Position numbers and translations under genes: made by a program. Positions 35,947 through 45,201 of a stretch of 64,000 nt of DNA are shown one piece after another. The DNA lies in contig NZ_SPUJ01000005.1 of the NCBI RefSeq assembly GCF_004522105.1, positions 124,001 to 188,000 of the forward strand. Reading direction: 5' to 3'. The stretch comes from Nocardioides sp. 1609 (GTDB lineage: Bacteria; Actinomycetota; Actinomycetes; Propionibacteriales; Nocardioidaceae). The notes under the pieces were generated by a model. That model ran no database searches. It saw only the letters and a list, made by a program, of their open reading frames with translations, and was not told where the DNA came from. Positions within the stretch are counted from its first letter, which is position 1; each line of letters opens with the position of its first letter.

Positions 35947-37647
35947 ATGGACGACGCCCCCGCTCAGCCGCAGCACCCCGACATCAAGCCCCGCTCGCGC
36001 GACGTCACCGACGGCCTCGAGAAGGCCGCCGCGCGTGGGATGCTCCGGGCGGTCGGCATGGGCGACGACGACTGGGTGAAGCCGCAGATCGGCGTCGCCT
36101 CGTCGTGGAACGAGATCACCCCCTGCAACCTCTCCCTCGACCGGCTGGCCAAGGCCGTCAAGAACGGCGTCCACGCCGCCGGCGGCTACCCGCTCGAGTT
36201 CGGCACCATCTCGGTCTCCGACGGCATCTCGATGGGCCACGAGGGCATGCACTTCTCGCTGGTCTCCCGCGAGGTCATCGCCGACTCCGTCGAGACGGTG
36301 ATGATGGCCGAGCGCCTCGACGGCTCGGTGCTGCTCGCCGGCTGCGACAAGTCGCTGCCCGGCATGATGATGGCCGCCGCGCGCCTCGACCTCTCCTCGG
36401 TCTTCCTCTACGCCGGCTCGACCATGCCCGGCCAGGTCGACGGTCACGACGTCACGATCATCGACGCCTTCGAGGCCGTCGGTGCGTGCCTGGCCGGCAA
36501 GATCACCCGCGAGGAGGTCGACCGCATCGAGCGCGCGATCTGTCCCGGTGAGGGCGCCTGCGGCGGGATGTACACCGCCAACACGATGGCGGCGGTGGCC
36601 GAGGCGATCGGCATGTCGCTGCCCGGCTCGGCCGCGCCGCCGGCCGTCGACCGCCGCCGCGACGGGTTCGCCCACCGCTCCGGCGAGGCCGTCGTCAACC
36701 TGCTGCGCCTCGGCATCACCGCGCGCCAGATCATGACCAAGGAGGCCTTCGAGAACGCGATCACCGTGGTGATGGCGCTCGGCGGCTCCACCAACGCCGT
36801 CCTGCACCTGCTGGCGATGGCCCGCGAGGCCGAGGTCGACCTCACCCTCGACGACTTCAACCGGGTCGGCGACAAGGTGCCGCACCTCGCCGACCTCAAG
36901 CCGTTCGGTCGCTACGTGATGAACGACGTCGACAAGATCGGCGGCATCCCCGTGGTGATGAAGGCGCTCCTCGACGCCGGCCTCATGCACGGCGACTGCC
37001 TCACCGTCACCGGCAGGACCATGGCCGAGAACCTCGAGGCCCTCGCGCCGCCGGCGCTCGACGACGACGTCATCCGCAGCCTTGACCGGCCGATCCACGC
37101 CACCGGCGGCCTGACCATCCTCAAGGGCTCGCTCGCCCCCGAGGGCGCGGTCGTCAAGTCGGCCGGCTTCGACGAGTCCGTCTTCTCCGGCACCGCCCGG
37201 GTCTTCGACGGCGAGCGCGCCGCGATGGACGCCCTCACCGAGGGCAAGATCGGTGCCGGCGACGTCGTCGTCATCCGCTACGAGGGCCCCAAGGGCGGCC
37301 CCGGCATGCGCGAGATGCTCGCCATCACCGGCGCCATCAAGGGCGCCGGCCTCGGCAAGGACGTGCTGCTCCTCACCGACGGCCGATTCTCCGGCGGCAC
37401 GACGGGCCTGTGCGTCGGGCACGTCGCCCCCGAGGCGGTCGACGGTGGGCCGATCGCGTTCGTGCGTGACGGCGACCCGATCACCCTCGACGTCCTCAAC
37501 CGGACCCTCGAGGTCGAGATCGACCCCGACGACCTCGAGTCCCGCAAGGTCGGGTGGGAGCCGAACCCGCCGAAGTACACCCGCGGCGTGCTCGGCAAGT
37601 ACGCCCGCACGGTCGCCTCGGCGGCGCACGGCGCCGTCACCTCCTGA
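35947..37647 (+). CDS. ilvD: Dihydroxy-acid dehydratase
   Basis: Iron-sulfur dehydratase converting 2,3-dihydroxy-isovalerate and -methylvalerate to the 2-keto acids in valine, leucine and isoleucine synthesis. 566 residues, the usual length. Cluster ligands are in [11 protein letters not shown] and [16 protein letters not shown]; the C-terminal half has [15 protein letters not shown] and [11 protein letters not shown]. The gene is leaderless and lies 10 kb from ilvBNC, so it is not under the attenuator found there. It is followed after 23 bases by an unrelated membrane-anchored protein. Confidence 0.97.
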   Translation: MDDAPAQPQHPDIKPRSRDVTDGLEKAAARGMLRAVGMGDDDWVKPQIGVASSWNEITPCNLSLDRLAKAVKNGVHAAGGYPLEFGTISVSDGISMGHEGMHFSLVSREVIADSVETVMMAERLDGSVLLAGCDKSLPGMMMAAARLDLSSVFLYAGSTMPGQVDGHDVTIIDAFEAVGACLAGKITREEVDRIERAICPGEGACGGMYTANTMAAVAEAIGMSLPGSAAPPAVDRRRDGFAHRSGEAVVNLLRLGITARQIMTKEAFENAITVVMALGGSTNAVLHLLAMAREAEVDLTLDDFNRVGDKVPHLADLKPFGRYVMNDVDKIGGIPVVMKALLDAGLMHGDCLTVTGRTMAENLEALAPPALDDDVIRSLDRPIHATGGLTILKGSLAPEGAVVKSAGFDESVFSGTARVFDGERAAMDALTEGKIGAGDVVVIRYEGPKGGPGMREMLAITGAIKGAGLGKDVLLLTDGRFSGGTTGLCVGHVAPEAVDGGPIAFVRDGDPITLDVLNRTLEVEIDPDDLESRKVGWEPNPPKYTRGVLGKYARTVASAAHGAVTS

Positions 37648-37670
37648 GCGGCCCGGCGAGGACCACGACC

Positions 37671-38690
37671 GTGCTGACCCGCGAGGGCCGCGGGGTGCTC
37701 GGCGCCCTGGCGGCGATCCTCGTGCTGATCCTGCTGGCCGGCGTCGTCCGCCTCACCGACGACGACGCCGCGTCGGCGCGGCCCGACGGGTCGGCTCCCT
37801 CGGCGTCCGCGGCGCCCGCGGGGCCCTCGGGGGGCGCCTCGACGTCAGGGGTCCCCTCACCGAGCCCGAGTGCGCCGGTCGCGACGCCGGATCCGCCGCC
37901 GGAGCCTGCGACGCCGCCGCCCGGGCGGCGGGTCTTCGCCGACGGCCGGATGCTGGTGGCCTACTACGGAACCGGTCAGACCGCGTCGCTCGGGGTGCTC
38001 GGCGAGTCCGACCCCGACACGATGCACCGGCGGCTGATGCGCGAGGCGCGGCGCTTCGCCCGCCCCGGTCGCCCCGTCCAGCCGGTCTACGAGCTCATCG
38101 TCACCGTCGCCGACGGTGTGCCCGGCCCCGACGGCGACTACAGCCACGACGTCCCGCGGGCCGTCGTCGAGCGCTACCTGCGCGCCGCCCGCCGGCACGA
38201 CGCGCTGCTGCTGCTCGACATCCAACCGGGCCGGTCGACGTTCCCCGAGGTGGCTCGGCGCTGGGCGTGGGCGCTGCGCGACCCGTCGGTCGGCCTCGCG
38301 CTCGACCCGGAGTGGCGGATGGGTCCGCGGCAGGTGCCCGGCCGGGTGATCGGGTCCGTGCGGGGCGCCGAGGTCGACCGGACCGCGGCCTGGCTGGCGC
38401 GGCTGCGGGCCGGGGAGGACCTGCCCGAGAAGCTGTTCGTCCTCCACCAGTTCCGTCGCGAGATGATCTCCGACATCGACCGGGTCCGGCCCCGGCCCGG
38501 GCTGGCGATGGTCCAGCACGTCGACGGCTTCGGCACCCCGGGACAGAAGCTCGCGACGTACCACCACGTCGCCCGGCCGCGGCAGTTCCGGATGGGGTTC
38601 AAGCTCTTCTACGACGAGGACGTGCGCCGGATGCCGGCCGACGCCGTGCACCGCATCCGCCCCGAGGTGCGGTTCGTCAGCTTCCAGTAG
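37671..38690 (+). CDS. Membrane-anchored or secreted protein of unknown function
   Basis: 339 residues starting at GTG 37671 (GAGGA 9 bases upstream). One N-terminal hydrophobic helix (10-26, LAAILVLILLAGVV), a Ser/Pro/Ala spacer to about residue 80, then an extracellular domain. The domain has motifs LVAYYGTGQTASLGVLGE, ALLLLDIQPGRSTFPEVAR, LALDPEWRMGP, FVLHQFRREMI and MVQHVDGFGTPG. The alternating strands ending in acidic residues (LDIQ, LDPEW) suggest a TIM-barrel hydrolase. I do not recognise a named family. It is probably cotranscribed with ilvD but is functionally unrelated. Confidence 0.8.
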   Translation: MLTREGRGVLGALAAILVLILLAGVVRLTDDDAASARPDGSAPSASAAPAGPSGGASTSGVPSPSPSAPVATPDPPPEPATPPPGRRVFADGRMLVAYYGTGQTASLGVLGESDPDTMHRRLMREARRFARPGRPVQPVYELIVTVADGVPGPDGDYSHDVPRAVVERYLRAARRHDALLLLDIQPGRSTFPEVARRWAWALRDPSVGLALDPEWRMGPRQVPGRVIGSVRGAEVDRTAAWLARLRAGEDLPEKLFVLHQFRREMISDIDRVRPRPGLAMVQHVDGFGTPGQKLATYHHVARPRQFRMGFKLFYDEDVRRMPADAVHRIRPEVRFVSFQ

Positions 38691-38747
38691 GTGCGTCCCC
38701 GCTGCGGGCTCCTCGTGGGCCCGGGGGTGCGTCGGTCCGTGCGTCGG

Positions 38748-39941
38748 TCAGAAGTAGTCGCGGACGTGGACGGGGCGACCGCTGAGAGCGGCGTCGAGGA
38801 CGAGGTCGTGCTCGCGCGGGCCGGTGAGGTGGCTGGTCAGGCGGAGGTTGCCGCACGACTGGGCGCCGGCGTACAGCATCGCCAGGCCCTGGGGCGTGAA
38901 GGTGGGGACGTGGCCGTCGGTGCTCGTGCGGGTGCACCGGCCGGGGCCGTCGCCGAGGGTCAGGCGGTAGGTCCCGTCGGTGCTGCCGAACCGGTCGCCG
39001 GCGACGGCGAAGCCGACGTCCGCGGCCAGACCCGGGACGACGACCCGGCGGGCGTCGAGGGCGCCGACGACGTCGCAGACGCGGAGCATGTAGGGGTGTC
39101 GCTCGACCAGGTCCCACGTGGACGTGCCGAGGACGAGCCGCGCCGGGTCCTGGCCCGAGGTCTGCACCCGGACGTGGCCGGTCACCGACGAGAACGTCGC
39201 GAACATCGACCACAGCGCGCGGTAGCCGTCGAGGGTGGTGGCCAGCAGGTCGTGGACGGTGATGCTGGCGGTGGCGTCGTAGCCGTGGCCGCGGTCCCAG
39301 GCGGCGTAGCCGACGACGCGGTCGTCGGCGTCGACCGCGAGGGTGACGGCGTCGTGCTCGCCGAGCACCTCCTCGTCGGTCTCCGCGTAGGCCGGGCCGG
39401 TGCGCGTCAGGGGGCCGTTCTGCTCGGCCGCCCACGCGGCGTACAGCGCCCGGACCACCGGGACGTCGGCCACGGTGGCCCGGCGGGTGCGGGTGGCCGT
39501 CGGCGGCCGGACCCGCGCCAGCTCGGCGGTCGGGACCGACGCGACGTCGTAGGAGCCGACGAGCTCGTAGCCGAGCGAGCGGTAGATGCCGTTGGCGGTC
39601 GGGTAGAGCGTCGAGACCACCTCGCCCAGCCCCGCGGCCTCCTCGAGCACCGCGGCGAACAGCTCGCCGAGCAGGCCGCCGCCGCGCTCCTCGGCCGCGA
39701 CCGCCACCGACGCGATCCCGGACGTCGGCACCCGGGCGCCCCCGAACCACGACGCGAACGGGTACGCGGCGACCCGGCCCAGCAGCCGGCCGTCGTGGAA
39801 GGCACCCCACACGCGCCGGTTCGTCGCCTCGGTCGTCGGCCGGGCCGGTGCCGGCGTGCCGGGCGGGAGGCTCCCGAAGGCCTCCTTGCCCAGGGCCATC
39901 GTCTGGTCGAAGTCGTCGAGGGTCAGGCGGCGGATCTCCAC
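38748..39941 (-). CDS. Eis-type GNAT N-acetyltransferase
   Basis: 397 residues with the tripartite Eis architecture: an N-terminal GNAT domain with acetyl-CoA loop VAVAAEERGGGLLGELF, a second GNAT-like region (GYAAWDRGHGYDATASITVHD), and a C-terminal SCP2-like domain ending in a free C-terminus (VHVRDYF), which Eis enzymes use in catalysis. YPTANGIYRSLGYE is also typical. Mycobacterial Eis acetylates aminoglycosides and other amines; the natural substrate here is unknown. The gene is monocistronic, with a start (GTG) divergent from kynureninase. Confidence 0.9.
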   Translation of the reverse strand: MEIRRLTLDDFDQTMALGKEAFGSLPPGTPAPARPTTEATNRRVWGAFHDGRLLGRVAAYPFASWFGGARVPTSGIASVAVAAEERGGGLLGELFAAVLEEAAGLGEVVSTLYPTANGIYRSLGYELVGSYDVASVPTAELARVRPPTATRTRRATVADVPVVRALYAAWAAEQNGPLTRTGPAYAETDEEVLGEHDAVTLAVDADDRVVGYAAWDRGHGYDATASITVHDLLATTLDGYRALWSMFATFSSVTGHVRVQTSGQDPARLVLGTSTWDLVERHPYMLRVCDVVGALDARRVVVPGLAADVGFAVAGDRFGSTDGTYRLTLGDGPGRCTRTSTDGHVPTFTPQGLAMLYAGAQSCGNLRLTSHLTGPREHDLVLDAALSGRPVHVRDYF

Positions 39942-40044
39942 GTCGCAGGTCTACCGGGTGGCGGCTCCCGGTGTCGAGCGGGTTCGCCCGGGGTGGGTGG
40001 TGCCGCCGGTGCCGTCCCGCTCCGCGCCGCCGGGCCCGGCTCGG

Positions 40045-40050
40045 TAGCCT
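40045..40050 (+). promoter_or_regulatory. -10 box of a leaderless promoter for kynU
   Basis: TAGCCT, 7 bases before GTG 40058. Confidence 0.55.
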
Positions 40051-40057
40051 CGCCACC

Positions 40058-41263
40058 GTGACCGACCTCGACGCGCAGGACCCGCTGGCGGCGTACCGGG
40101 CCCGCTTCGTCGGCACCGACGAACCCCTGGTCTACCTCGACGGCAACTCCCTCGGCCGACCGCTGCACCTCACCGGCGACCGGCTGCGCGACTTCGTCGG
40201 CGGCGAGTGGGGGAGCCGGCTGATCCGCGGCTGGGACGAGGGCTGGTTCGCGCTCCCCGAGGTCGTCGGCGACGAGCTCGGACGCACGTGCCTCGGTGCC
40301 GCGGCCGGGCAGACCGTCGTGGGCGACTCGACGACCGTCCTGCTCTACAAGGCGATGCGCGCCGCGGTCGTGCTGCGGCCGGGCCGCACCGAGATCGTCG
40401 TCGACCGTGACAACTTCCCGACCGACCGGTACGTCGCGGACGGCGTCGCCCGCGAGTGCGGGCTGACGCTGCGGTGGATCGACGTCGACACCGCGGGCGG
40501 CGTCACCGCCGAGCAGCTCGCCGCGGTGGTCGGGAAGCGCACGGCGCTCGTCGTCCTCAGCCACGTGGCCTACCGGTCGGCGTGGCTCGCCGACGGCCCC
40601 GGGCTGACCCGGATCGCGCACGACGCCGGCGCCCTGGTGCTCTGGGACCTGTCGCACTCGGTCGGGTCGGTCCCGCTGGCCCTGGACGCCTGGGACGCCG
40701 ACCTCGCGGTCGGCTGCACCTACAAGTACCTCAACGGCGGGCCGGGTGCGCCGGCGTTCGTCTACGTCGCGCAGCGGCTGCTGGCGGACCCCGACCACCC
40801 GCTCGTCCAGCCCGTCCAGGGCTGGATGGGCGCGACCGACCCGTTCCTGATGGGCCCGACGTACGCGCCCGCCGCAGGCATCCGGCGGATGCTGTCGGGG
40901 ACCCCGCCGGTGGTCGGGATGCTCGCCGTCCAGGACATGCTCGCGCTGCTCGGCGAGGTCGGCATGGACGCCGTGCGCGCCAAGTCGGTCGGGCTGACCG
41001 AGCACGCGATCGCCCTCGCCGACGACCTCCTGCCGGAGACGACGGTCGCGTCGCCGCGCGACGCCGAGCGGCGCGGCGGCCACGTCACCCTCAACCACCC
41101 GCTGATGCGGGGGGCGACCGCCGCGCTCTGGCAGCGCGACGTGATCCCCGACTACCGCGACCCGCACGGGCTGCGGCTGGGGCTGTCGCCGCTGTCGACG
41201 TCGTACGACGAGGTCGAGCGCGGGCTGCGCGCCGTGCGCGAGGTGCTGGACGGCCTCACCTGA
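40058..41263 (+). CDS. kynU: Kynureninase
   Basis: PLP enzyme cleaving kynurenine to anthranilate and alanine. 401 residues with VYLDGNSLGRP, GDSTTVLLYKAM, VLSHVAYRSAW, LVLWDLSHSVGSVP (PLP Asp) and the Schiff-base lysine in GCTYKYLNGGPGAPAFVY. No kynurenine formamidase or tryptophan dioxygenase is nearby. The downstream MFS gene overlaps its stop codon and may export a kynurenine-pathway product. Confidence 0.94.
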   Translation: MTDLDAQDPLAAYRARFVGTDEPLVYLDGNSLGRPLHLTGDRLRDFVGGEWGSRLIRGWDEGWFALPEVVGDELGRTCLGAAAGQTVVGDSTTVLLYKAMRAAVVLRPGRTEIVVDRDNFPTDRYVADGVARECGLTLRWIDVDTAGGVTAEQLAAVVGKRTALVVLSHVAYRSAWLADGPGLTRIAHDAGALVLWDLSHSVGSVPLALDAWDADLAVGCTYKYLNGGPGAPAFVYVAQRLLADPDHPLVQPVQGWMGATDPFLMGPTYAPAAGIRRMLSGTPPVVGMLAVQDMLALLGEVGMDAVRAKSVGLTEHAIALADDLLPETTVASPRDAERRGGHVTLNHPLMRGATAALWQRDVIPDYRDPHGLRLGLSPLSTSYDEVERGLRAVREVLDGLT

Positions 41264-42480
41264 GCGCGCGCACGGGCCGGAAGGCCGGCCGGCCGCCGAT
41301 CCCGGCCGAGATCAAGGTCCTCGTCGGCTCGGCCTTCGTCATCGCGATCGGCTTCGGCCTGGTCGCACCGGTGCTCCCGGCCTACGCCCGCAGCTTCGAC
41401 GTCGGGGTGGCGGCCGCGTCGGTCGTCGTGTCGGCGTTCGCGTTCTTCCGACTGGTCTTCGCGCCGGCGGGCGGGGCGCTGGTGTCGCGGCTGGGGGAGC
41501 GGCCGGTCTACCTCACCGGCCTGCTCCTGGTCGCGGCGTCGTCGCTGGCGACGGCCTTCGCCCAGTCCTACGCGCAGCTGCTGGTCTTCCGCGGCCTGGG
41601 CGGCATCGGCTCGACGATGTTCACCGTCTCGGCGATGGCGCTGCTGGTGCGGCTCGCGCCGCCGACCATCCGTGGCCGGGTGTCCTCGGCGTACGCGAGC
41701 TCGTTCCTCATCGGCGGCATGCTCGGGCCGGTGCTCGGCGGCGCGCTGGCCGGCTTCGGCCTGCGCGTCCCGTTCATCGCCTACGCCGTCGCGCTGGTCG
41801 CCGCGGCGGCGGTGGTCGGCGTCCGGCTCTCCTCGGCACAGCTGCGCCCGGACGGGTCGGGCCCGGTCAAGGCGCCGATGCGCGTCCGCGAGGCGCTCGG
41901 CCACTTCGCCTACCGGGCGGCGCTCGCGTCGGGTTTCGCGAACGGGTGGTGCAACTTCGGCGTGCGGGTGGCGGTGCTGCCGCAGTTCGCCGTCGTCGTG
42001 CACGACGACACCTGGGTCGCCGGGGTCGCGCTCGCCCTCGCCGCGCTCGGCACGGCGCTGACCCTGCAGGTCGCCGGCCGCGTCGCGGACTCGGTGGGGC
42101 GGCGTCCGCTGGTGCTGGTCGGGCTGGTCGTGACCGCGCTCGGCCTGGGCCTGATCGGTCTCAGCGGCGACCTCGTCACCCTGCTGGCGCTGTCGGCGCT
42201 CTCCGGCGTCGGCGCCGGGCTGGTCAACCCCGGCCAGCAGGCGACGGTGGCGGACGTCGTCGGGTCCGACCGGGCCGGCGGCACGGTGCTGGGCACCTTC
42301 CAGATGGCGCAGGACGGCGGCGCCATCCTCGGTCCGGTCCTGGTCGGCCTGGTCGCCGATCGGTGGGGGTTCGGGTACGCGTTCGGCGTGACGGCGCTGG
42401 TCAGCCTGCTCGCCGTGCTGCCGTGGCTGGTGGCCACCGAGACGCTCGGCGAGGAGCCGGAGCCCGGCCTGGCAGGGTGA
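41260..42480 (+). CDS. MFS exporter, apparently initiating at CTG
   Basis: 406 residues, 12 membrane helices, drug/metabolite:H+ antiporter type. Motif A variant SRLGERPVYLTG lies between helices 2 and 3, and a second copy RVADSVGRRPLVLVG is in the middle loop. No ATG, GTG or TTG is available in frame before the first helix, and the first in-frame GTG lies after it. CTG at 41260 overlaps the kynureninase stop (CTGA) and would give LSARTGRKAGRPPIPAEIKV, a normal cytoplasmic N-terminus. A non-AUG, translationally coupled start is therefore inferred. The substrate is unknown. Confidence 0.85.
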   Translation: MSARTGRKAGRPPIPAEIKVLVGSAFVIAIGFGLVAPVLPAYARSFDVGVAAASVVVSAFAFFRLVFAPAGGALVSRLGERPVYLTGLLLVAASSLATAFAQSYAQLLVFRGLGGIGSTMFTVSAMALLVRLAPPTIRGRVSSAYASSFLIGGMLGPVLGGALAGFGLRVPFIAYAVALVAAAAVVGVRLSSAQLRPDGSGPVKAPMRVREALGHFAYRAALASGFANGWCNFGVRVAVLPQFAVVVHDDTWVAGVALALAALGTALTLQVAGRVADSVGRRPLVLVGLVVTALGLGLIGLSGDLVTLLALSALSGVGAGLVNPGQQATVADVVGSDRAGGTVLGTFQMAQDGGAILGPVLVGLVADRWGFGYAFGVTALVSLLAVLPWLVATETLGEEPEPGLAG

Positions 42481-42485
42481 GGGGC

Positions 42486-43508
42486 GTGACCCGCTACCCC
42501 GCACCCCTCCGCCCGGGCGACACGATCGCCGTGACCGCACCGTCGTCCGGGGTCGACGCCGGGCTGCGGGCCCGGCTCGAGCACAACGTGGGCTGGCTGC
42601 GCGCCCGCGGGTACGACGTCCGCGTCGGTGACTGCCTGGCCGGGGACCGCTACGTCTCGGCGCCGAAGGCCCAGCGGGCCGCCGAGCTGACCGCGATGCT
42701 CGCGGACCCGGCGGTCCGCGCCGTCGTCCCGCCGTGGGGTGGGGAGCTGCTGATCGACCTGCTCGACCAGCTCGACTGGACCGCGCTGGCCGCCCTCGAG
42801 CCGACCTGGGTGGTCGGCTTCAGCGACCTATCGACGCTGCTGCTGCCGATGACGACCCGTCTCGGGTGGGCCTCGATCCACGGTAGCAACCTGATGGACA
42901 CCGCCTACCGCACGCCCGAGGGCCTCGCGCACTGGACGGGGCTCGCGGCGCTCGGGGAGGGCGACGACGTCGTCCAGCGCAGCCCGGGCCGCTACCGCGA
43001 CGACGGCTGGGACGACTACCGCGGCGACCCGGGTGTCGAGGAGATGACGCTGCCGGGGACAGGGTCCTGGACCCTCGTCGGCGGGGGCGGCCTCGACGTG
43101 ACCGGCCGGTTGGTCGGCGGCTGCATCGAGACGGTCTCGCACCTCGCTGGGACGCCGTTCGGCGACGTCCCGGGGTACGGCGAGCTGCACGCCGGCGACG
43201 GTCTCGTCGTGTACCTCGAGGCGGCCGAGGCCGATGCCTACACCGTCGGTCGCGCCCTGCACGGGTTGCGGCTGGCGGGCTGGTTCGAGCAGGCGACCGC
43301 GATCCTGGTCGGCCGCACCCGGGCGCCCGGCCACGCCGACCTGAGCCAGCACGACGCCGTCCGGGACGCGCTCGGGTCGCTCGACGTGCCGATCGTGCTC
43401 GACGTCGAGGTCGGTCACTGCCAGCCGTTCCTGCCGCTCGTCAACGGCGCCCTCGCGCGGGTGGTCGTGGACGGCGACCGGCGCGAGATCACGCAGTCGC
43501 TGGTCTGA
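42486..43508 (+). CDS. LD-carboxypeptidase (S66 family)
   Basis: 340-residue serine peptidase of the muramoyltetrapeptide carboxypeptidase/MccF family. N-terminal RPGDTIAVTAPSSG, nucleophile region WVVGFSDLSTLL, GGGGLDVTGRLVGGCIET and the C-terminal catalytic His region DVEVGHCQPFLPLVNGA. Members remove the terminal D-Ala from murein tetrapeptides in the cytoplasm or cleave microcin-like peptides. GTG 42486 is 5 bases after the MFS stop and 7 bases after a CAGGGT box, so it may be read from its own leaderless promoter as well as from the kynU operon. Confidence 0.9.
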   Translation: MTRYPAPLRPGDTIAVTAPSSGVDAGLRARLEHNVGWLRARGYDVRVGDCLAGDRYVSAPKAQRAAELTAMLADPAVRAVVPPWGGELLIDLLDQLDWTALAALEPTWVVGFSDLSTLLLPMTTRLGWASIHGSNLMDTAYRTPEGLAHWTGLAALGEGDDVVQRSPGRYRDDGWDDYRGDPGVEEMTLPGTGSWTLVGGGGLDVTGRLVGGCIETVSHLAGTPFGDVPGYGELHAGDGLVVYLEAAEADAYTVGRALHGLRLAGWFEQATAILVGRTRAPGHADLSQHDAVRDALGSLDVPIVLDVEVGHCQPFLPLVNGALARVVVDGDRREITQSLV

Positions 43509-43531
43509 CCGTCCCGAACGGGGCCGGCGCC

Positions 43532-43903
43532 TCAGTGCACGTGGGAGCGCCAGTCGGCGGGGACCCGCCCCCGCGGGCCGGGCGCAGGCTGGTCGGCCGG
43601 GTGCGACCGCGGCTCGGCGAGCTCGAACCCGGCCGGCATGTCGACCACGGCGGCGTGCGCGAAGTCCCAGAACCAGTCCTCGCCCGGCTCGAAGCTCTGC
43701 ATGACGCTGTGTCCGGTCGCGGCGAAGTGGGCCGAGGCGTGCTGGCCCGGGGAGGAGTCGCAGCAGCCGACGTGGCCGCAGGCGGCGCAACGGCGCAGGT
43801 GCACCCACCAGCCCTCGACGGAGTCGCACTCGACGCAGCCGGCGCCGCTGGGAGGGACGGAGAGGTCGACGGCGTCCGTCGGGGTCGCACCGGGATCGGT
43901 CAT
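43532..43903 (-). CDS. UBP-type zinc finger protein
   Basis: 123 residues. The core CVECDSVEGWWVHLRRC plus AACGHVGCCDSSPGQHASAH contains the Cys/His ligand set of the ubiquitin-hydrolase-type (ZnF-UBP) finger as found in small actinobacterial proteins. The C-terminal part (EPGEDWFWDFAHAAVVDMP) is conserved in that group. Bacteria lack ubiquitin, so the ligand is unknown. ATG 43903 is preceded by CAGAAT and 7 bases, fitting a leaderless start. Confidence 0.88.
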   Translation of the reverse strand: MTDPGATPTDAVDLSVPPSGAGCVECDSVEGWWVHLRRCAACGHVGCCDSSPGQHASAHFAATGHSVMQSFEPGEDWFWDFAHAAVVDMPAGFELAEPRSHPADQPAPGPRGRVPADWRSHVH

Positions 43904-44064
43904 GGGGCGGATTCTGCCGGGCGAGGTGCCCCGCGGTCGAGAGCCGCGGACCCGTGACTCCCACGGACCCGACGCTCGCGCCGGAGGGCGGGCGCCGAGT
44001 CGCCACGGCCGCGGTCGGGGTGTGCCGGTGACGGGGCGTGTCCACGTCGGTGACACTGGCCCTC

Positions 44065-44760
44065 ATGGTGCACCTCAACGAGCACGGGCAGTCGGTCGGC
44101 GACATGGTCGAGGGGTGGTCGGCGCGGGCCTGGCCGGTCGCCGTCGTGCTGGAGGGTCGCCACGTCGTCCTCGAGCCGCTCTCGCTCGACCACGCCCCGG
44201 CGCTGCACCGCTCGCTCTGCGACCCCGGGAGCCACGCGCTCTGGAGCTACCGACCGACCGAGCCCCCGGCCGACGTACCGGCGACGGAGGCGTTCGTCGC
44301 CGACGTGCTGGCACCCGACACCGTCGAGGCCTGGGCCGTCGTCCCGCGCGGTGGCGAGGCCGCCGGGCTCACGTCGTTCATGCGGATCGACCCGGCGACC
44401 GGGCAGGTCGAGGTCGCCGGCGTCCTGTACGCGCGTCACCTCCAGCGCACGCCCGCGACCACCGAGGCCACGCACCTGCTCATGCGGTGGGCCTTCGACG
44501 TCCTGGGCTACCGCCGCTTCGAGTGGAAGTGCGACTCCCTGAACGAGCCGTCGCGGCGGGCCGCCGCGCGGCTCGGCTTCACCTACGAGGGCCGGTTCCG
44601 CCACCACATGATCACCAAGGGCCGCAACCGCGACACCGACTGGTTCTCGGTCACCGACAGCGAGTGGCCCGCCGTCCGAGCCGCGCACGAGCGGTGGCTC
44701 GACCCGGGGAACTTCGACGTCGACGGGCACCAGCGCACGCCCCTTCGTGTGGAGACCTGA
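44065..44760 (+). CDS. GNAT-family N-acetyltransferase
   Basis: 231 residues from ATG 44065; an in-frame GTG at 44038 would add nine residues that do not look conserved. RimJ/RimL-like GNAT: VLEGRHVVLEPLSLDHAPALHR, VAGVLYARHLQRTPATTEA, then YRRFEWKCDSLNEPSRRAAARLG split across the acetyl-CoA site, and FTYEGRFRHHMITKGRNRDT. The family N-acetylates proteins or small molecules. The acceptor is unknown. Confidence 0.88.
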   Translation: MVHLNEHGQSVGDMVEGWSARAWPVAVVLEGRHVVLEPLSLDHAPALHRSLCDPGSHALWSYRPTEPPADVPATEAFVADVLAPDTVEAWAVVPRGGEAAGLTSFMRIDPATGQVEVAGVLYARHLQRTPATTEATHLLMRWAFDVLGYRRFEWKCDSLNEPSRRAAARLGFTYEGRFRHHMITKGRNRDTDWFSVTDSEWPAVRAAHERWLDPGNFDVDGHQRTPLRVET

Positions 44761-44787
44761 CCGGGTGGTTGTGGCAGGGTCGCGGGC

Positions 44788-45201
44788 ATGGACCAGCGGA
44801 TCAGCTTCGTGACCCTGGCGGTCGCCGACCTCGCGGCGAGCCGGGCGTTCTACGTCGACGGGCTCGGCTGGGAGCCATCGTTCGACGACGGCGACGTGCT
44901 GATGCTCGCGGCCGGTGAGCACCTCGTGCTGTCGCTGTGGAGCCGCGCCAGCTTCGAGGACGAGGTCGGGCCGATCGCCGCCCACGACGGGGTCGCTCCG
45001 GTCACGCTCGCCCACAACGTGCGGACCCCGGCCGAGGTCGACGCCGTCCTCGCCGAGGCGGTCGCCGCGGGCGCCGTGGCCGTCGGCGAGGCGCAGGAGC
45101 GCGAGTGGGGCGGCTACACCGGCTACTTCGCCGACCCCGACGGTTTCCGCTGGGAGATCGCCACCAATCCCGGACCCATCGGACAGAAGGTGCTGCCATG
45201 A
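44788..45201 (+). CDS. VOC family protein
   Basis: 137 residues, glyoxalase fold: ISFVTLAVADLAASRAFYVD at the start and GYTGYFADPDGFRWEIATNP at the end, typical of metal-binding or degenerate glyoxalase I-like proteins. A CAGGGT box 7 bases before ATG 44788 suggests a leaderless mRNA. Its stop overlaps the next start (ATGA), so it is co-translated with the pterin-dehydratase/VOC fusion, which carries another VOC domain. Confidence 0.9.
   Translation: MDQRISFVTLAVADLAASRAFYVDGLGWEPSFDDGDVLMLAAGEHLVLSLWSRASFEDEVGPIAAHDGVAPVTLAHNVRTPAEVDAVLAEAVAAGAVAVGEAQEREWGGYTGYFADPDGFRWEIATNPGPIGQKVLP

Noticed and set aside
35557..37629. 690-codon minus-strand open frame opposite ilvD
   Set aside because: Antisense shadow of ilvD; no conserved motif and low-complexity composition.
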